Below, piece by piece: positions 1 through 8,944 of a DNA stretch of 64,000 nucleotides. The notes under the pieces were generated by a model. It was not told the origin of the DNA. It did no database searches and was given only the letters and a program-made list of their open reading frames with translations. Origin of the DNA: DASPSM01 sp963800135 (GTDB lineage Bacteria; Planctomycetota; Planctomycetia; Planctomycetales; Planctomycetaceae); NCBI GenBank assembly GCA_963800135.1, contig CAWCZR010000003.1:1-64000 (forward strand), read 5' to 3'. The position numbers were made by a program, and so were the translations under genes. Each line of letters starts with the position of its first letter. Within the stretch, counting starts at the first letter, position 1.

Positions 1-211
1 CCTCCGTCAACGCGCTGCAAAGCATATTGACGGCATGCGTCGCCCCGTCCCCTCCGGGACGGGGATTGTCGGAATCAATCCCCTGTTGGATCGCGTCCAG
101 GAACTTCTCCTGTGATGCGAGCCACTGGGCGATTTCTTCCCTTGGCGCTCCTGCCTGCATTAGCTGACGAATGCCAGTGCAGGCCCAATTCCCACTGAAT
201 TGAGTTGCCAT
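1..211 (-). CDS. Hypothetical protein, 3' end cut by window edge
   Basis: An open frame starting MATQFSGNWACTG runs about 70 codons on the minus strand and leaves the window without a stop. The start is supported by GGAG eight bases upstream of the ATG. The visible part is hydrophilic, has two cysteines, and shows no signal peptide, membrane segment or motif I recognise. It is preceded 23 bases upstream by a hairpin with a T-run (234-287). Function unknown; it is probably a real gene because of the ribosome binding site and sensible codon use. Confidence 0.5.
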   Translation of the reverse strand, partial: MATQFSGNWACTGIRQLMQAGAPREEIAQWLASQEKFLDAIQQGIDSDNPRPGGDGATHAVNMLCSALTE

Positions 212-233
212 ATCTAAGACTCCAATTTCCTAG

Positions 234-287
234 AAAAAAAGCCCGCCGATTCGCGAGCGCTAGCGGCACTTTGCGAAAACGGCGGGC
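234..287 (-). terminator. Rho-independent terminator or leader attenuator
   Basis: Read on the minus strand, an 8-base-pair stem (GCCCGCCG with CGGCGGGC, 241-248 and 280-287) encloses a second 5-base-pair stem (250-254 with 273-277) and is followed by seven T residues (240-234). It lies just upstream of the gene starting at 211. It could end a transcript from the right, or act as an attenuator in that gene's leader. The large loop is atypical for a simple terminator. Confidence 0.55.
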
Positions 288-537
288 CGGTTGAAAACGC
301 AACTGATTGAGTGTGCTAGCGCTCAATTCCACTATAACGAGTGGACAATTCTCGACAATGGGAATTCAGTGTTTCGCCCCCTGCTTTGTTAAGTGCATAA
401 TTCCGTCTTGAATAAGCGGACCCGGCCGGTCTCGTCAGGTCCGGACACTTTCGTGAATAACCGGACCGGTCCGGTCAGTTCGCTCAGGTCCGGACCGCTC
501 ATCGGAGGAAGGTGGCCACGGTCCCCCGCGTTCGTGG
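288..537. other. Intergenic region with GC palindromes, no gene seen
   Basis: No convincing coding frame is present. The stretch carries a perfect 16-base palindrome at 460-475 (core CCGGACCGGTCCGG) and two copies of the octamer GTCCGGAC (439-446, 488-495). The same octamer recurs at 13558, 13659, 13888 and 14463, usually next to AAGTGT. This marks it as part of a dispersed repeat family of the genome. Confidence 0.5.
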
Positions 538-666
538 TCACATCCGCAGCTTGCGCTTGAGTTCAAGATAGCCTTCGATGGTTCGGACGGCGATCTGGTC
601 GGCCGGCGTGTCGACGATTTCCGCGCCGCTGCGTCGCAGACGTTCCAGCAACTCGGCACGTTCCAT
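538..666 (-). pseudogene. C-terminal remnant of a DUF58-family protein
   Basis: A 42-codon frame on the minus strand begins MERAELLERLRRSG and ends YLELKRKLRM before a TGA. This resembles the last 40 residues of DUF58 proteins, which usually end with a short valine-aspartate strand followed by a YLxLK helix. The codon directly before the ATG is an in-frame TAA, so no longer protein is encoded here. DUF58 proteins are normally 300-400 residues and sit next to MoxR ATPases, neither of which is present. I read it as a decayed fragment; the family match is from memory of the C-terminal pattern and is not certain. Confidence 0.4.
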
Positions 667-740
667 TTAACTTCCGGCCGCAGATCGCCCGACGACGAAC
701 CGTTTTCATAAAGCTGGGACGCAAGTTTGAACGAACAACC

Positions 741-2592
741 ATGAAACGACGCGCGACGACTCTTCTCTCTCCCCTTATGACCGTTCTGCTCGCGACCGCC
801 CTTGCGGGTGGCACGGCGCCGGTTTTCGCGCAGGCGCCCGTTCTGGATACCCCCGAAAAGCTCTGGCGCGACTTTCGGGTCGACTCGCCCGAACTCGAGA
901 TTCAAACTCTTCGCAGCTGGCAGGAAAACGGGGCGGATTTCGAGACGCTGCGTTTTACAGCCGAGCGCGAGCCCGAGGGTCGCGTGCGCGTGTTCGCCAT
1001 CCGCGGCGCCCCGTCCGACGGCAAACACCTCCCGGGCATCTTGCACATTCACGGCGGCGGCCAGACGGCATCGCTGGACTGGGTGCGGTTCTGGGCGCGG
1101 CGAGGCTACGTGTGCGTCAGTTTCGATTTCACCGGTCCCTGGGAGGGGCGAAAGGACGTCACGGACTGGGGACCGATTACGCAGGCGAATCTGCAACATG
1201 CCAACGGCGGACTGCAAATTCGGCCCACGCCCCGCGCCTCAAGCTGGTATCACTGGGCACTCGTGGCTCGGCGCGCTCACCGTCCTGTCGTACCATCCCA
1301 AGGTCGATCGCGAGCGCCTCGGCATCTTCGGCGTCAGCATCGGCGGAACACTTTGCTGGCTCGTCGCGGCTACCGACGAACGTGTGAAGACCGCGGTGCC
1401 GATTTATGGGTGCGGCTACAACTTCGACAAACACAAGACCGCCTGGGGGTTCCCGGAACTGGAACCGGCGGTTGTCCTGTTCAAGCGTGTGCTCGCGCCG
1501 GAAGGCTACGCGGGCTTAATTCACCGCCCGTTGCTTCTGTTGGACGCGACCAACGATTTTCACGGCTGGATGGACAACGCCTACGAAATTCTCGGGCAAG
1601 TCCGCGGTCCGTGGCGGGTCGCGTTCACGCCGCGCTACAACCACCATATCGACAGCGCTCAAGGCAAAAACTTGCCGGCCTGGATGGATTGGCAACTCAA
1701 AGACGGCCCGCCATTCCCCGCCGAGCCGAAACTGAAACTCCGACTCGACCCAGCCGGCGACCCCCGGGCCGACATGCAAATGCCCGACCAAGCTGCGGTC
1801 GAGAAAGTGGAGGTGTTTTACACGCTGGGCGAAAAACCTTCGCCGAATCGGTTCTGGCGTCGCGCTGCGACTGTGAAAGCAGCCCGATCTTGGCAGGCCA
1901 AACTGCCGGTCCTTCGGGCGGACGAGCCGTTACGGGCCTTCGCGAACGTCACCTATCGCGCAGGAGTTTGCCTGAGCACTAACCTGGCCCGGGCGATTCC
2001 CGACCGGCTGGGACCAGCACGGGCCTCGCTAGCGTGGAGCGCTGCGCCAGCGGCCGAGCCGGACGATCCGGGAGCGCCATTCGTCTACGCGACTGCCAAC
2101 ACCGATCCGAATATCTCGCGCTCTTACTTCGTGAAATCCGACGATCCCCAGCGCCCGAATGCGGTCTGCCTCAACGCGGCGAACCTCGGCGAGCACTTCC
2201 AGTTCGGCATCGTCTCGCACTACCTGGGCGATCCTGGTTACGCGGGACGCGACGGGTTGTCGCTGACATTCGAATATCGCGGAGAGTTTCTGGAAAAGAA
2301 GGCACCCAAGACCGGCCAAGCCTCGAGAAGGGACGACAAGGAACCGCCCGGATTCGAGGTCCGGCTCACCGCCCATGATTGGACGCCCCAATCGAAGACT
2401 TATACGGCTCGAGTCCCCACGCCGAACGCGGCTACCGCCTGGCAGCGGGTTTCGCTCCCCGTCACCAAGTTCGTTGCAGACGACGGACGGCCATTGCGAA
2501 GCTGGAGCGACCTGGACAAGATCGAGATCCGTGGCCTCGGCACCAGGCGGCGTCCGCCGCAGTTCGCGCGCTTCGAGTGGTCGACTCGTTGA
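741..2592 (+). CDS. Secreted alpha/beta hydrolase (acetyl xylan esterase-like), one frameshift
   Basis: The protein starts with a signal peptide (residues 1-31, ending VFAQAP) and continues as an alpha/beta hydrolase of the dienelactone hydrolase or acetyl xylan esterase type. The frame changes between about 1266 and 1276, at a CGCG motif. Before it the frame reads to SSWYHWAL, and after it to LTVLSYHPK and the nucleophile motif GVSIGG (about residue 196). Candidate acid and base are in LLLDATNDFHG (about 265) and RYNHHID (about 300). A C-terminal beta-rich region of roughly 170 residues follows. Expected to act on esters outside the cytoplasm. The break may be a sequencing error; otherwise the gene is inactive. 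Confidence 0.75.
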
Positions 2593-2646
2593 CCGGCGCC
2601 ACGCCCGCGACGGACTGATTACGCCCCCACTGCCGGAGCCCACGTG

Positions 2647-5016
2647 ATGACCGAGCCGACCGACGCACTCCGAGAACTGGCAGCGCCTCCGGGCGATGCG
2701 GACAGCCAGGTCCACGAAGCTGTTGGCGGCACGCGCACCGCCCCGTTGCATCAGCCCTACATTTCCGAGAAACAGACGATCCCGGAATTCACCGTTCAAG
2801 CGGTGCTCGCCGGTGCTCTGCTGGGCATCGTCTTCGGAGCGTCGTCGCTCTATTTGGTCCTGCGGGTCGGACTGACCGTCTCCGCCTCGATCCCGGTGGC
2901 CGTGCTGTCGATCACGCTGTTCCGCGCGTTCAGCAAGATCTTCGGCATGCGTCCGGCCACCATCCTGGAAAACAACATCACGCAAACGGCGGGTTCAGCC
3001 GGCGAGTCGATCGCCTTCGGCGTCGGCGTCACCATGCCCGCGCTCATGCTGCTCGGTTTCGAAATGGATATCGTCCGCGTGATGGTCGTCTCGGTGCTCG
3101 GCGGCTTGCTCGGCATTTTGATGATGATCCCGCTGCGCCGGGCCTTCATCGTCAACATGCACGGCAAGCCTGGTGAGCCCAATACGCTGCTTTATCCCGA
3201 GGGAACCGCCTGTGCCGAAGTGCTGATTTCGGGAGAGAAGGGGGGCGCGAGCGGCCAGACCGTGTTCATCGGCTTCGGCATCGCCTTCCTCGTGAAATTC
3301 GTCATCGAGGGGATGACGCTTTTGCGGCTGACCGTGAATATCCCCCTCAAATTCTTCAACCGAGTCGCGGTGGTCGCCACCGATATGGCTCCGGAGCTGC
3401 TCGGCGTTGGCTACGTGATCGGCGCGCGGGTCGCGTCCATCATGATGGCGGGCGCGGTCATCGGCAATCTGGTGATCGTGCCGGCGATCGCCACCTTTGG
3501 CGACCAGTTGACGACCGTCGTCGCTCCCGGCGACAAGCTGATCCATGAGATGAATCTGGGTGAAATCCAGAAGAACTACCTCCGCTTTATCGGGGCAGGC
3601 TGTGTGACCGCCGCCGGCATCATCAGCATGATGCGGACGTTGCCCCTCGTGTTCCGCTCGTTCCGCTCCAGCCTAGGCAGCCTGCGCGGAGCTGGTGGTG
3701 CCCGCCGCATCGCGCGCACCGACCGCGACCTGTCTGGGAAAGCCGTCCTGATCGGTTCAGCGGTACTTTTGGCCCTGCTGGCCGTGTTCCTCGTTCGCGA
3801 GTTGACGCTCGCCGGCGTGAGCGGCGCCCTGATCAAAGGTGTGCTCGGCGCGGGGCTGGTGCTGATCTTCGGTTTTCTCTTTGTCACTGTTTCCTCACGG
3901 CTGACCGGCGAAATCGGCTCATCGTCCAACCCGATCTCCGGCATGACCGTCGCCACTCTCGCGCTCACGTGCTTGATCTTCCTCACGCTGGGTATGACGA
4001 GCCCGGTCGAGAGCGTCCTCGCGCTGTCGATCGGGGGCGTGGTCTGCATCGCCGCCTCCAACGGCGGCACGACCTCTCAGGATTTGAAGACGGGTTACCT
4101 GGTCGGCGCCACGCCGATTTACCAGCAATGGGCCATCCTGATTGGCGCGGTCTCGTCGGCCCTGGTCATCGGATTCATTCTGCTCCTCTTCAATCAGGCG
4201 GGCACGGTCTACAGCCGCCAGCAGGTTCCCAACATCGTGCTGTCGGACAGAGACTACGACGCACTCACCGAGCGGCAGGTCTTTGAGGGAACGGAATATC
4301 GAATCTGGCACCCCCAGGACGTCAAAGGCGTGCAGCCCGGCAAGTACTTGGTTGACGCCAATCGCAAACCAGCCGTGCTCGAAGATCCCGCGATCACCGG
4401 CCGCCTGGACAAGCGCGACGACGACAGCGACGTCAAAATGAAGTTTGAGGCGCCAAAGACGGCCGTGATCGGCATCATTATCAGCGGCGTGCTGCAACAG
4501 AAGTTGAGCTGGAGTTTGATCTTGATCGGAGCCATGCTCTCGGTCGGCCTCGAGTTGTGCGGTGTCGGCTCCCTCGCTTTCGCAGTCGGCGTCTACATCC
4601 CGATGCAATACACAACGCCCATCTTCCTGGGCGGGTTGATTCGTTATGCAGTGGACCATTTCTCGACTAAGCCGGCGGCTGCCCAGGTCGACGAAGCCAC
4701 GGCGATCGCCGAATCGGAAACAGGGCCGGGAGTGCTCCTGTCGTCGGGTTACATTGCAGGCGGTACCCTGGCGGGCGTGCTGATCGCGTTCCTGGAATTG
4801 CCGTTCTTCGAACGGGTCAAAAACTTGGTCAATTTCGGCCAAAAGCTAGAAGGCCCCAAAGGGCCGACCGAGCCCTATTTGCGGCTCTTTGCGGGCAGCG
4901 TCGATTGGGCGTCGGTGATCGTGTTCGCAGGACTGATGCTCGTGTTACTGCTGGTCGGCACCCGCTCCCAGCCGCGAGCGACAGATAATCAATCGCCGAC
5001 GTCGCCACCCCTCTGA
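2647..5016 (+). CDS. OPT-family oligopeptide transporter
   Basis: A 789-residue, highly hydrophobic protein of the bacterial OPT (oligopeptide transporter) family, a proton-coupled importer of peptides or metal chelates in the inner membrane. The N-terminal pattern IPEFTVQAVLAGALLG and the block NNITQTAGSAGES are typical. About fifteen membrane spans are visible, with a hydrophilic insertion around residues 525-600 (nt 4210-4450). The start chosen is the ATG at 2647, eight bases after GGAG; a GTG three bases upstream is also possible. It lies 54 bases after the hydrolase and may share its transcript. The substrate cannot be read from sequence. Confidence 0.9.
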   Translation: MTEPTDALRELAAPPGDADSQVHEAVGGTRTAPLHQPYISEKQTIPEFTVQAVLAGALLGIVFGASSLYLVLRVGLTVSASIPVAVLSITLFRAFSKIFGMRPATILENNITQTAGSAGESIAFGVGVTMPALMLLGFEMDIVRVMVVSVLGGLLGILMMIPLRRAFIVNMHGKPGEPNTLLYPEGTACAEVLISGEKGGASGQTVFIGFGIAFLVKFVIEGMTLLRLTVNIPLKFFNRVAVVATDMAPELLGVGYVIGARVASIMMAGAVIGNLVIVPAIATFGDQLTTVVAPGDKLIHEMNLGEIQKNYLRFIGAGCVTAAGIISMMRTLPLVFRSFRSSLGSLRGAGGARRIARTDRDLSGKAVLIGSAVLLALLAVFLVRELTLAGVSGALIKGVLGAGLVLIFGFLFVTVSSRLTGEIGSSSNPISGMTVATLALTCLIFLTLGMTSPVESVLALSIGGVVCIAASNGGTTSQDLKTGYLVGATPIYQQWAILIGAVSSALVIGFILLLFNQAGTVYSRQQVPNIVLSDRDYDALTERQVFEGTEYRIWHPQDVKGVQPGKYLVDANRKPAVLEDPAITGRLDKRDDDSDVKMKFEAPKTAVIGIIISGVLQQKLSWSLILIGAMLSVGLELCGVGSLAFAVGVYIPMQYTTPIFLGGLIRYAVDHFSTKPAAAQVDEATAIAESETGPGVLLSSGYIAGGTLAGVLIAFLELPFFERVKNLVNFGQKLEGPKGPTEPYLRLFAGSVDWASVIVFAGLMLVLLLVGTRSQPRATDNQSPTSPPL

Positions 5017-5069
5017 AAGCGAGTCGGCAGGTTCTTACGGTAAGCTCGGACACAGCACGCGGTGGCACC

Positions 5070-5621
5070 ATGCCTGTTCACATCGCTTTCTTGCGCGGGA
5101 TTAACGTTGGCGGCCGCAACTCGGTCGCCATGGCCGACCTCCGCGAGATGGTCGACGGTATGGGTTTCACCGGCGCCAGAACGTTGCTGCAAAGCGGCAA
5201 TCTCGTGTTCACTGCCGCCAGCAAGTCGGCCTCAGCTCTCGAAAAGCAGTTGGAACAGGAAACGGAGAAACGCTTCGGAGTCGCCGCCGACTACGTGATC
5301 CGCAGTGCAAAAGAGTTAGCCCAAGTCGTCGCCGCCAATCCGTTTCCCAAAGAAGCCAAGGCCGACCCCAGCCACCTGGTTGTCATGTTCCTGAAGTCGG
5401 CAACCAGCGCCAAAGAGGTGCAAGCCTTACAGGAGGCGATCAAAGGCCGAGAGATCGTCCGCGGGGACGGCAAGCACCTCTACCTTGTCTACCCCGACGG
5501 CATCGGCGAATCGAAACTGACCAACGTCATCATCGAGAAAAAGATCGGCACGCGCGGCACGGCCCGCAATTGGAACACGACGCTCAAGCTGGTGGCGCTC
5601 GCGGGGCAGTCCGAAAAGTAG
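5070..5621 (+). CDS. DUF1697 domain-containing protein
   Basis: A 183-residue cytoplasmic protein beginning MPVHIAFLRGINVGG, the signature opening of DUF1697 (pfam08002). Other family hallmarks follow: LLQSGNLVF near residue 40 and a C-terminal TARNWNT segment near 170. Length is normal for the family and the frame is intact. The biochemical role of DUF1697 is not established. It sits 53 bases after the transporter on the same strand and is convergent with the NUDIX gene, so it is probably the last gene of this short plus-strand run. Confidence 0.9.
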   Translation: MPVHIAFLRGINVGGRNSVAMADLREMVDGMGFTGARTLLQSGNLVFTAASKSASALEKQLEQETEKRFGVAADYVIRSAKELAQVVAANPFPKEAKADPSHLVVMFLKSATSAKEVQALQEAIKGREIVRGDGKHLYLVYPDGIGESKLTNVIIEKKIGTRGTARNWNTTLKLVALAGQSEK

Positions 5622-5810
5622 ACGCCTGCCTAATTCGCAGCTTCGCGGACGAAGACGTCTCGCCGATGGACGTCTCTAATTAAGACGTCGCCGTGAGCCC
5701 GACGGTTCACCGGTCTCCGGCTGGCCGCGCGAAATGCAGCCCCGCGAATACCTTGCAATCGATGTGTTTCCCGGAGCGCGCCTGCCGACGGAGCCACGCG
5801 TCGGCTCGGC

Positions 5811-6248
5811 TCAGTTTGACTGTGTGGATGACGATGTCTTCTCCTTCGATGCCGCCGCCGGCGCCACTTTTTTCAGACCAGCCGCCCGGAAGAAAGTGAC
5901 GACCTCGGTCGTCAATCCCGGCGACGTCGGCGCGTGCGCGAGCAGCTTTAACCGCCGTGCCTCGTATCCGGTTTCCTCGATCAGTTCACGTCGCGCGGCT
6001 GTCACGAGTTCTTCGCTTTCCGGTCCATCGCCGGACAAGCCGGCGGGCAAGTCGATCACGCGTCTGTTCACCGAACGCCGAAACTGCTCGGTCAGAATCA
6101 ATTCGCATGCGGGTGTGACCGCAACGATCGCCACGACGCCGGTCGCCTTCACCCGCTCGACGAATTCCCAGCCGTCGACGTCAACCAGGCGCAGCCAGCG
6201 GCCAGCTCCGAGGACACGCGCCTGATTCCCTATCCGTTTATGTGCCAT
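5811..6248 (-). CDS. NUDIX hydrolase (ADP-sugar pyrophosphatase-like)
   Basis: A 145-residue NUDIX enzyme that would hydrolyse a nucleoside diphosphate linked to another group, with ADP-ribose-type substrates most likely. A complete Nudix box (G x5 E x7 REL x EE x G) runs from G73 to about Y95, preceded by RVIDLPAG. The start is the ATG at 6248 (MAHKRIGNQ). It overlaps the stop of the upstream kinase gene by 11 bases, and GGAG lies three bases before it, inside the kinase gene. The overlap suggests translational coupling. The last 20 residues are Ala/Lys/Ser-rich and not conserved in the family. Confidence 0.9.
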   Translation of the reverse strand: MAHKRIGNQARVLGAGRWLRLVDVDGWEFVERVKATGVVAIVAVTPACELILTEQFRRSVNRRVIDLPAGLSGDGPESEELVTAARRELIEETGYEARRLKLLAHAPTSPGLTTEVVTFFRAAGLKKVAPAAASKEKTSSSTQSN

Positions 6249-7534
6249 TCGCTCCCACTTTGCTGGCCAATCGTCCGAGGCAGCCGTTCCAGCCGTTTTG
6301 GTGGCGATCACGATCCGCTTCATCGGGGAATCGCTCGTGGATCAGCGTCAAGTCGGTTGCGCTCCCGTTGGGCCGCAGTTCGATCGTCACCTGCGTTTCC
6401 GGCGTGTTCGGGCCACGTGACACCGGGCACCAGGTAAAACTCAATAAGTGGGGGCGGCTCAATTCGGCAATACTGCCCCCGGTGCATAAAGACCTCCGTG
6501 CTGTCTTTCGGCCGCATGTCGACGCGGTAGTTGCCGCCGACCCTGAGGTCGACGTCGACGCCTGAGGCAACGAAGTCGTCCGTCGGCGCGAACCAATTGG
6601 TCATCACGTCCGGTTTGGTCCAGGCCTCGAAGACTTTTTCGATCGGGGCATGAATGGTCCAACGCAGATTGAGCGTCGACTGCGGCGTTCTGGTCAGCAG
6701 CCGCACCTCGGCATTCATTTCCCGCATTTGTTGATAGCGCCGCTCTCGATTGCGTTCCAGCGCCCGCCCGACGATCGGGTCGAACCGCGGATCAGCCGCC
6801 GAAGATCTGGACGGCGGCTGGAAGTCATCGCGGGGCACCTGGCCCGTCAGCATCTCGTAGCAGACGACGCCGGTGGAGAAGATGTCCGCCCTGTGGTCGA
6901 CGCTCTCGGGCGCGGCAATCTGCTCCGGCGCAATGTAACCCCAGGTGCCGGCGACCGCCGTGTCGCGCGCTCCGTCACCTCTCGCAGACCCGAGCCATTT
7001 CGCCAGCCCAAAATCGACCAGCCGCACGCGATTGCGGCGATCGACGATAATGTTCTCCGGTTTCACGTCCCGATGCACGATTCCGCTGTCGTGGGCGTAT
7101 TGCAAGGCTTCGCCGATCTGGGGCAGATAGTCGAGGACGTCCCGCTGCGAAACCGATTTCTGGGCGAGGAAGTGCCGCAGACTGTGGCCTTCCACGAACT
7201 CCATCACAAAGTAGAACAAGTCGCCCGCTTTGCCGCAGTCGAAGACGTTCACGATGTAAGGATGCGTCAACTTCGCCAACGAACGCGCCTCGCGAATGAA
7301 GTTCTGCTGTGACTCCTCGTTGTTGAAGTCCGGGCGAATCAACTTGATGGCGACCGTGCGATCGAGAAACGGCTGCCGCCCTTTGTAAACGACGCCCATT
7401 CCGCCGTGGCCGAGCATCTCGGTGACTTCCAGATTGGGAAGCCGAGCGGCCAGCTCAGCAGGCGAAGGCGGTACGAAAGAGCCTGGCCGAACGTAGGCCT
7501 GTGTCCGTTGCTGATGCTGCGGTTCGACGGTCAT
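6238..7534 (-). CDS. Ser/Thr protein kinase fused to SRPBCC (AHSA1-type) domain, one frameshift
   Basis: Residues about 35-280 form a Hanks-type kinase with all key elements: glycine loop LGHGGMGVV, Lys64 in AIKL, catalytic HRDVKPEN (Asp156), DFG at 174-176 and GTWGYIAPEQ. Residues about 285-430 form an SRPBCC/AHSA1-like domain (WTIHAPIEKVFEAW and a C-terminal HQNGWNGCL). There is no transmembrane segment, unlike most planctomycete kinases. The frame breaks at a run of five G at 6450-6454; removing one base joins EPP to HLLSFTWCP. The start chosen is ATG 7534, although the frame is open upstream to a TTG at 7651. The C-terminus overlaps the NUDIX gene. The SRPBCC domain may bind a hydrophobic ligand or client. 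Confidence 0.8.
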
Positions 7535-7626
7535 GGCGGTGCCGCCTTCAACGGTGCGAGATGCCGGGACGCGATCACACGCTGGCTCATCGGAGACGCT
7601 GGCCGCCCGAGGAGCCTTATCGACTG

Positions 7627-8793
7627 CTATTTCGCCAAATGGCGAAACCAACTTTGGGCGTAATCGGGGTCTTCGATCGCCTGCACACCTTGGCCAACTT
7701 GCAGCGGACGGAACGTGTCGAGCATCACCGCCAGCTCGTCCGTCCGCTTCTTGCCCAGCGATTCCTCAACGCGGCCCGGATGCGGACCGTGCGGCAGGCC
7801 GCCCGGGTGTAAGGTCAGTGAGCCGAACGAAATGCCTTTGCGACTCATGAATTCGTTGTTGGCGTAATAAATCACTTCGTCGCTGTTGACGTTCGAGTGG
7901 TTGTAGGGCACGGGCACCGCGTCGGGGTGGAAGTCGAAGAGCCGTGGCACGAACGAGCAGACGACAAACCCGTCCCCCTGAAATGTCTGGTGCACGGGGG
8001 GTGGCTGGTGCAAGCTGCCGACGATCGGCTCGAAGTCGTGGATCGACAAAATCCACGGGTAGTAGTTCCCGTCCCAGCCGATCACGTCGAACGGGTGGTG
8101 ATCCAAGATCACCTCGGTGAGCGCGTCGTTCTGCTTGACGACGACCGGAAACTCGCCCGTCACGTTGTGCGACTGCAGCGTCGTCGGCCGGCGGATGTCG
8201 CGCTCGCAATAGGGGCTGTGCTCGAGGTACTGCCCGACCTCGTTCACATACCGCGCGGGCGGCCGAATCTGCCCCGTGCTCTCGATCACCAGCATCCGCG
8301 GCGGCTTGTCGGCAAGTTTCCAGCGATGCGTGATCCCCCGGGGGATGATCACGTAGTCGCCCGCCTGGCACGACAGGTCGCCCAGCATCGTTTCCAGAAC
8401 GCCCGTTCCCTCGGAAACGTAAACGAGCTCGTCCCCTTGCGCGTTGCGGTAGAAAAACGTGTCGGTCGTCGTCGGCTGCACGTACGACATCGCCACGTCG
8501 GCGTTGAAGAGCAGGGGGCTGCGATTGAGCGTGGCACTCTTTTGCTGCGGCAAGCTGTGCGTGGCGAAGTGCCGCATCCGCAGTGCCGGATCGTCGTCCC
8601 GCGCCCACTCACATTTCTGCAGGAGCCGCGACGAAATGATCGATGTGGGCGGCCGGCGGTGATAAAGCAGTGACTCGGGGCCGGAGAACCCGCGGCTCCC
8701 CATCACGTGCTCGTGATATAGGCTGCCGTCCGGCTGTCGAAAGACGATGTGCCGCTTGCGAGGCAATTCGCCCAAACGATGATACGAGGACAT
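7627..8793 (-). CDS. hmgA: Homogentisate 1,2-dioxygenase
   Basis: A 388-residue non-haem iron enzyme that opens the ring of homogentisate to maleylacetoacetate in tyrosine and phenylalanine breakdown. It starts YHRLGELPRKRH and carries PDGSLYHE, as in bacterial HGD-like proteins of this shorter class (about 380 residues against about 430 for the classic enzyme). Metal-ligand candidates lie in YNHSNVNSDEV (about 290-300) and HPGGLPHGPHPG (about 330). A GAGGTG site is five bases before the ATG. It follows hpd, which makes its substrate, separated by 151 bases that hold a hairpin. No fumarylacetoacetase or isomerase gene is in the window. Confidence 0.9.
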   Translation of the reverse strand: MSSYHRLGELPRKRHIVFRQPDGSLYHEHVMGSRGFSGPESLLYHRRPPTSIISSRLLQKCEWARDDDPALRMRHFATHSLPQQKSATLNRSPLLFNADVAMSYVQPTTTDTFFYRNAQGDELVYVSEGTGVLETMLGDLSCQAGDYVIIPRGITHRWKLADKPPRMLVIESTGQIRPPARYVNEVGQYLEHSPYCERDIRRPTTLQSHNVTGEFPVVVKQNDALTEVILDHHPFDVIGWDGNYYPWILSIHDFEPIVGSLHQPPPVHQTFQGDGFVVCSFVPRLFDFHPDAVPVPYNHSNVNSDEVIYYANNEFMSRKGISFGSLTLHPGGLPHGPHPGRVEESLGKKRTDELAVMLDTFRPLQVGQGVQAIEDPDYAQSWFRHLAK

Positions 8794-8880
8794 AAAGCAC
8801 CTCGCTTCCCGCCACCAATTCGCCCGACAACGTCAACTCGGGTGGCACTGCCAGCATTTTTTGGGCGCGGCGTTTTGTAG

Positions 8881-8916
8881 GGTGTGACAAGGCGGCTTTG
8901 AGGCCGCCGGCACACC
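8881..8916. repeat. Hairpin repeat between hpd and hmgA
   Basis: Two nested perfect stems, GGTGTG with CACACC (8881-8886, 8911-8916) and GGCGGC with GCCGCC (8891-8896, 8903-8908), form a strong hairpin around the loop TTTGAG. No T-run follows on either strand, so it is not a classic terminator. It may stabilise or partly terminate the hpd-hmgA transcript, or be a dispersed REP-like element. Confidence 0.5.
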
Positions 8917-8944
8917 ATTGCGAGCTAGCACGTACCGACCCGAA

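Noticed and set aside
435..1217. A 260-codon minus-strand frame opposite the hydrolase gene
   Set aside because: It has no ribosome binding site or family similarity, and the plus strand carries a recognisable hydrolase with signal peptide.
5653..5675. Hairpin AGACGTC-loop-GACGTCT between convergent genes
   Set aside because: Only seven base pairs with no T-run; the GACGTC word is itself palindromic, so support as a terminator is weak.
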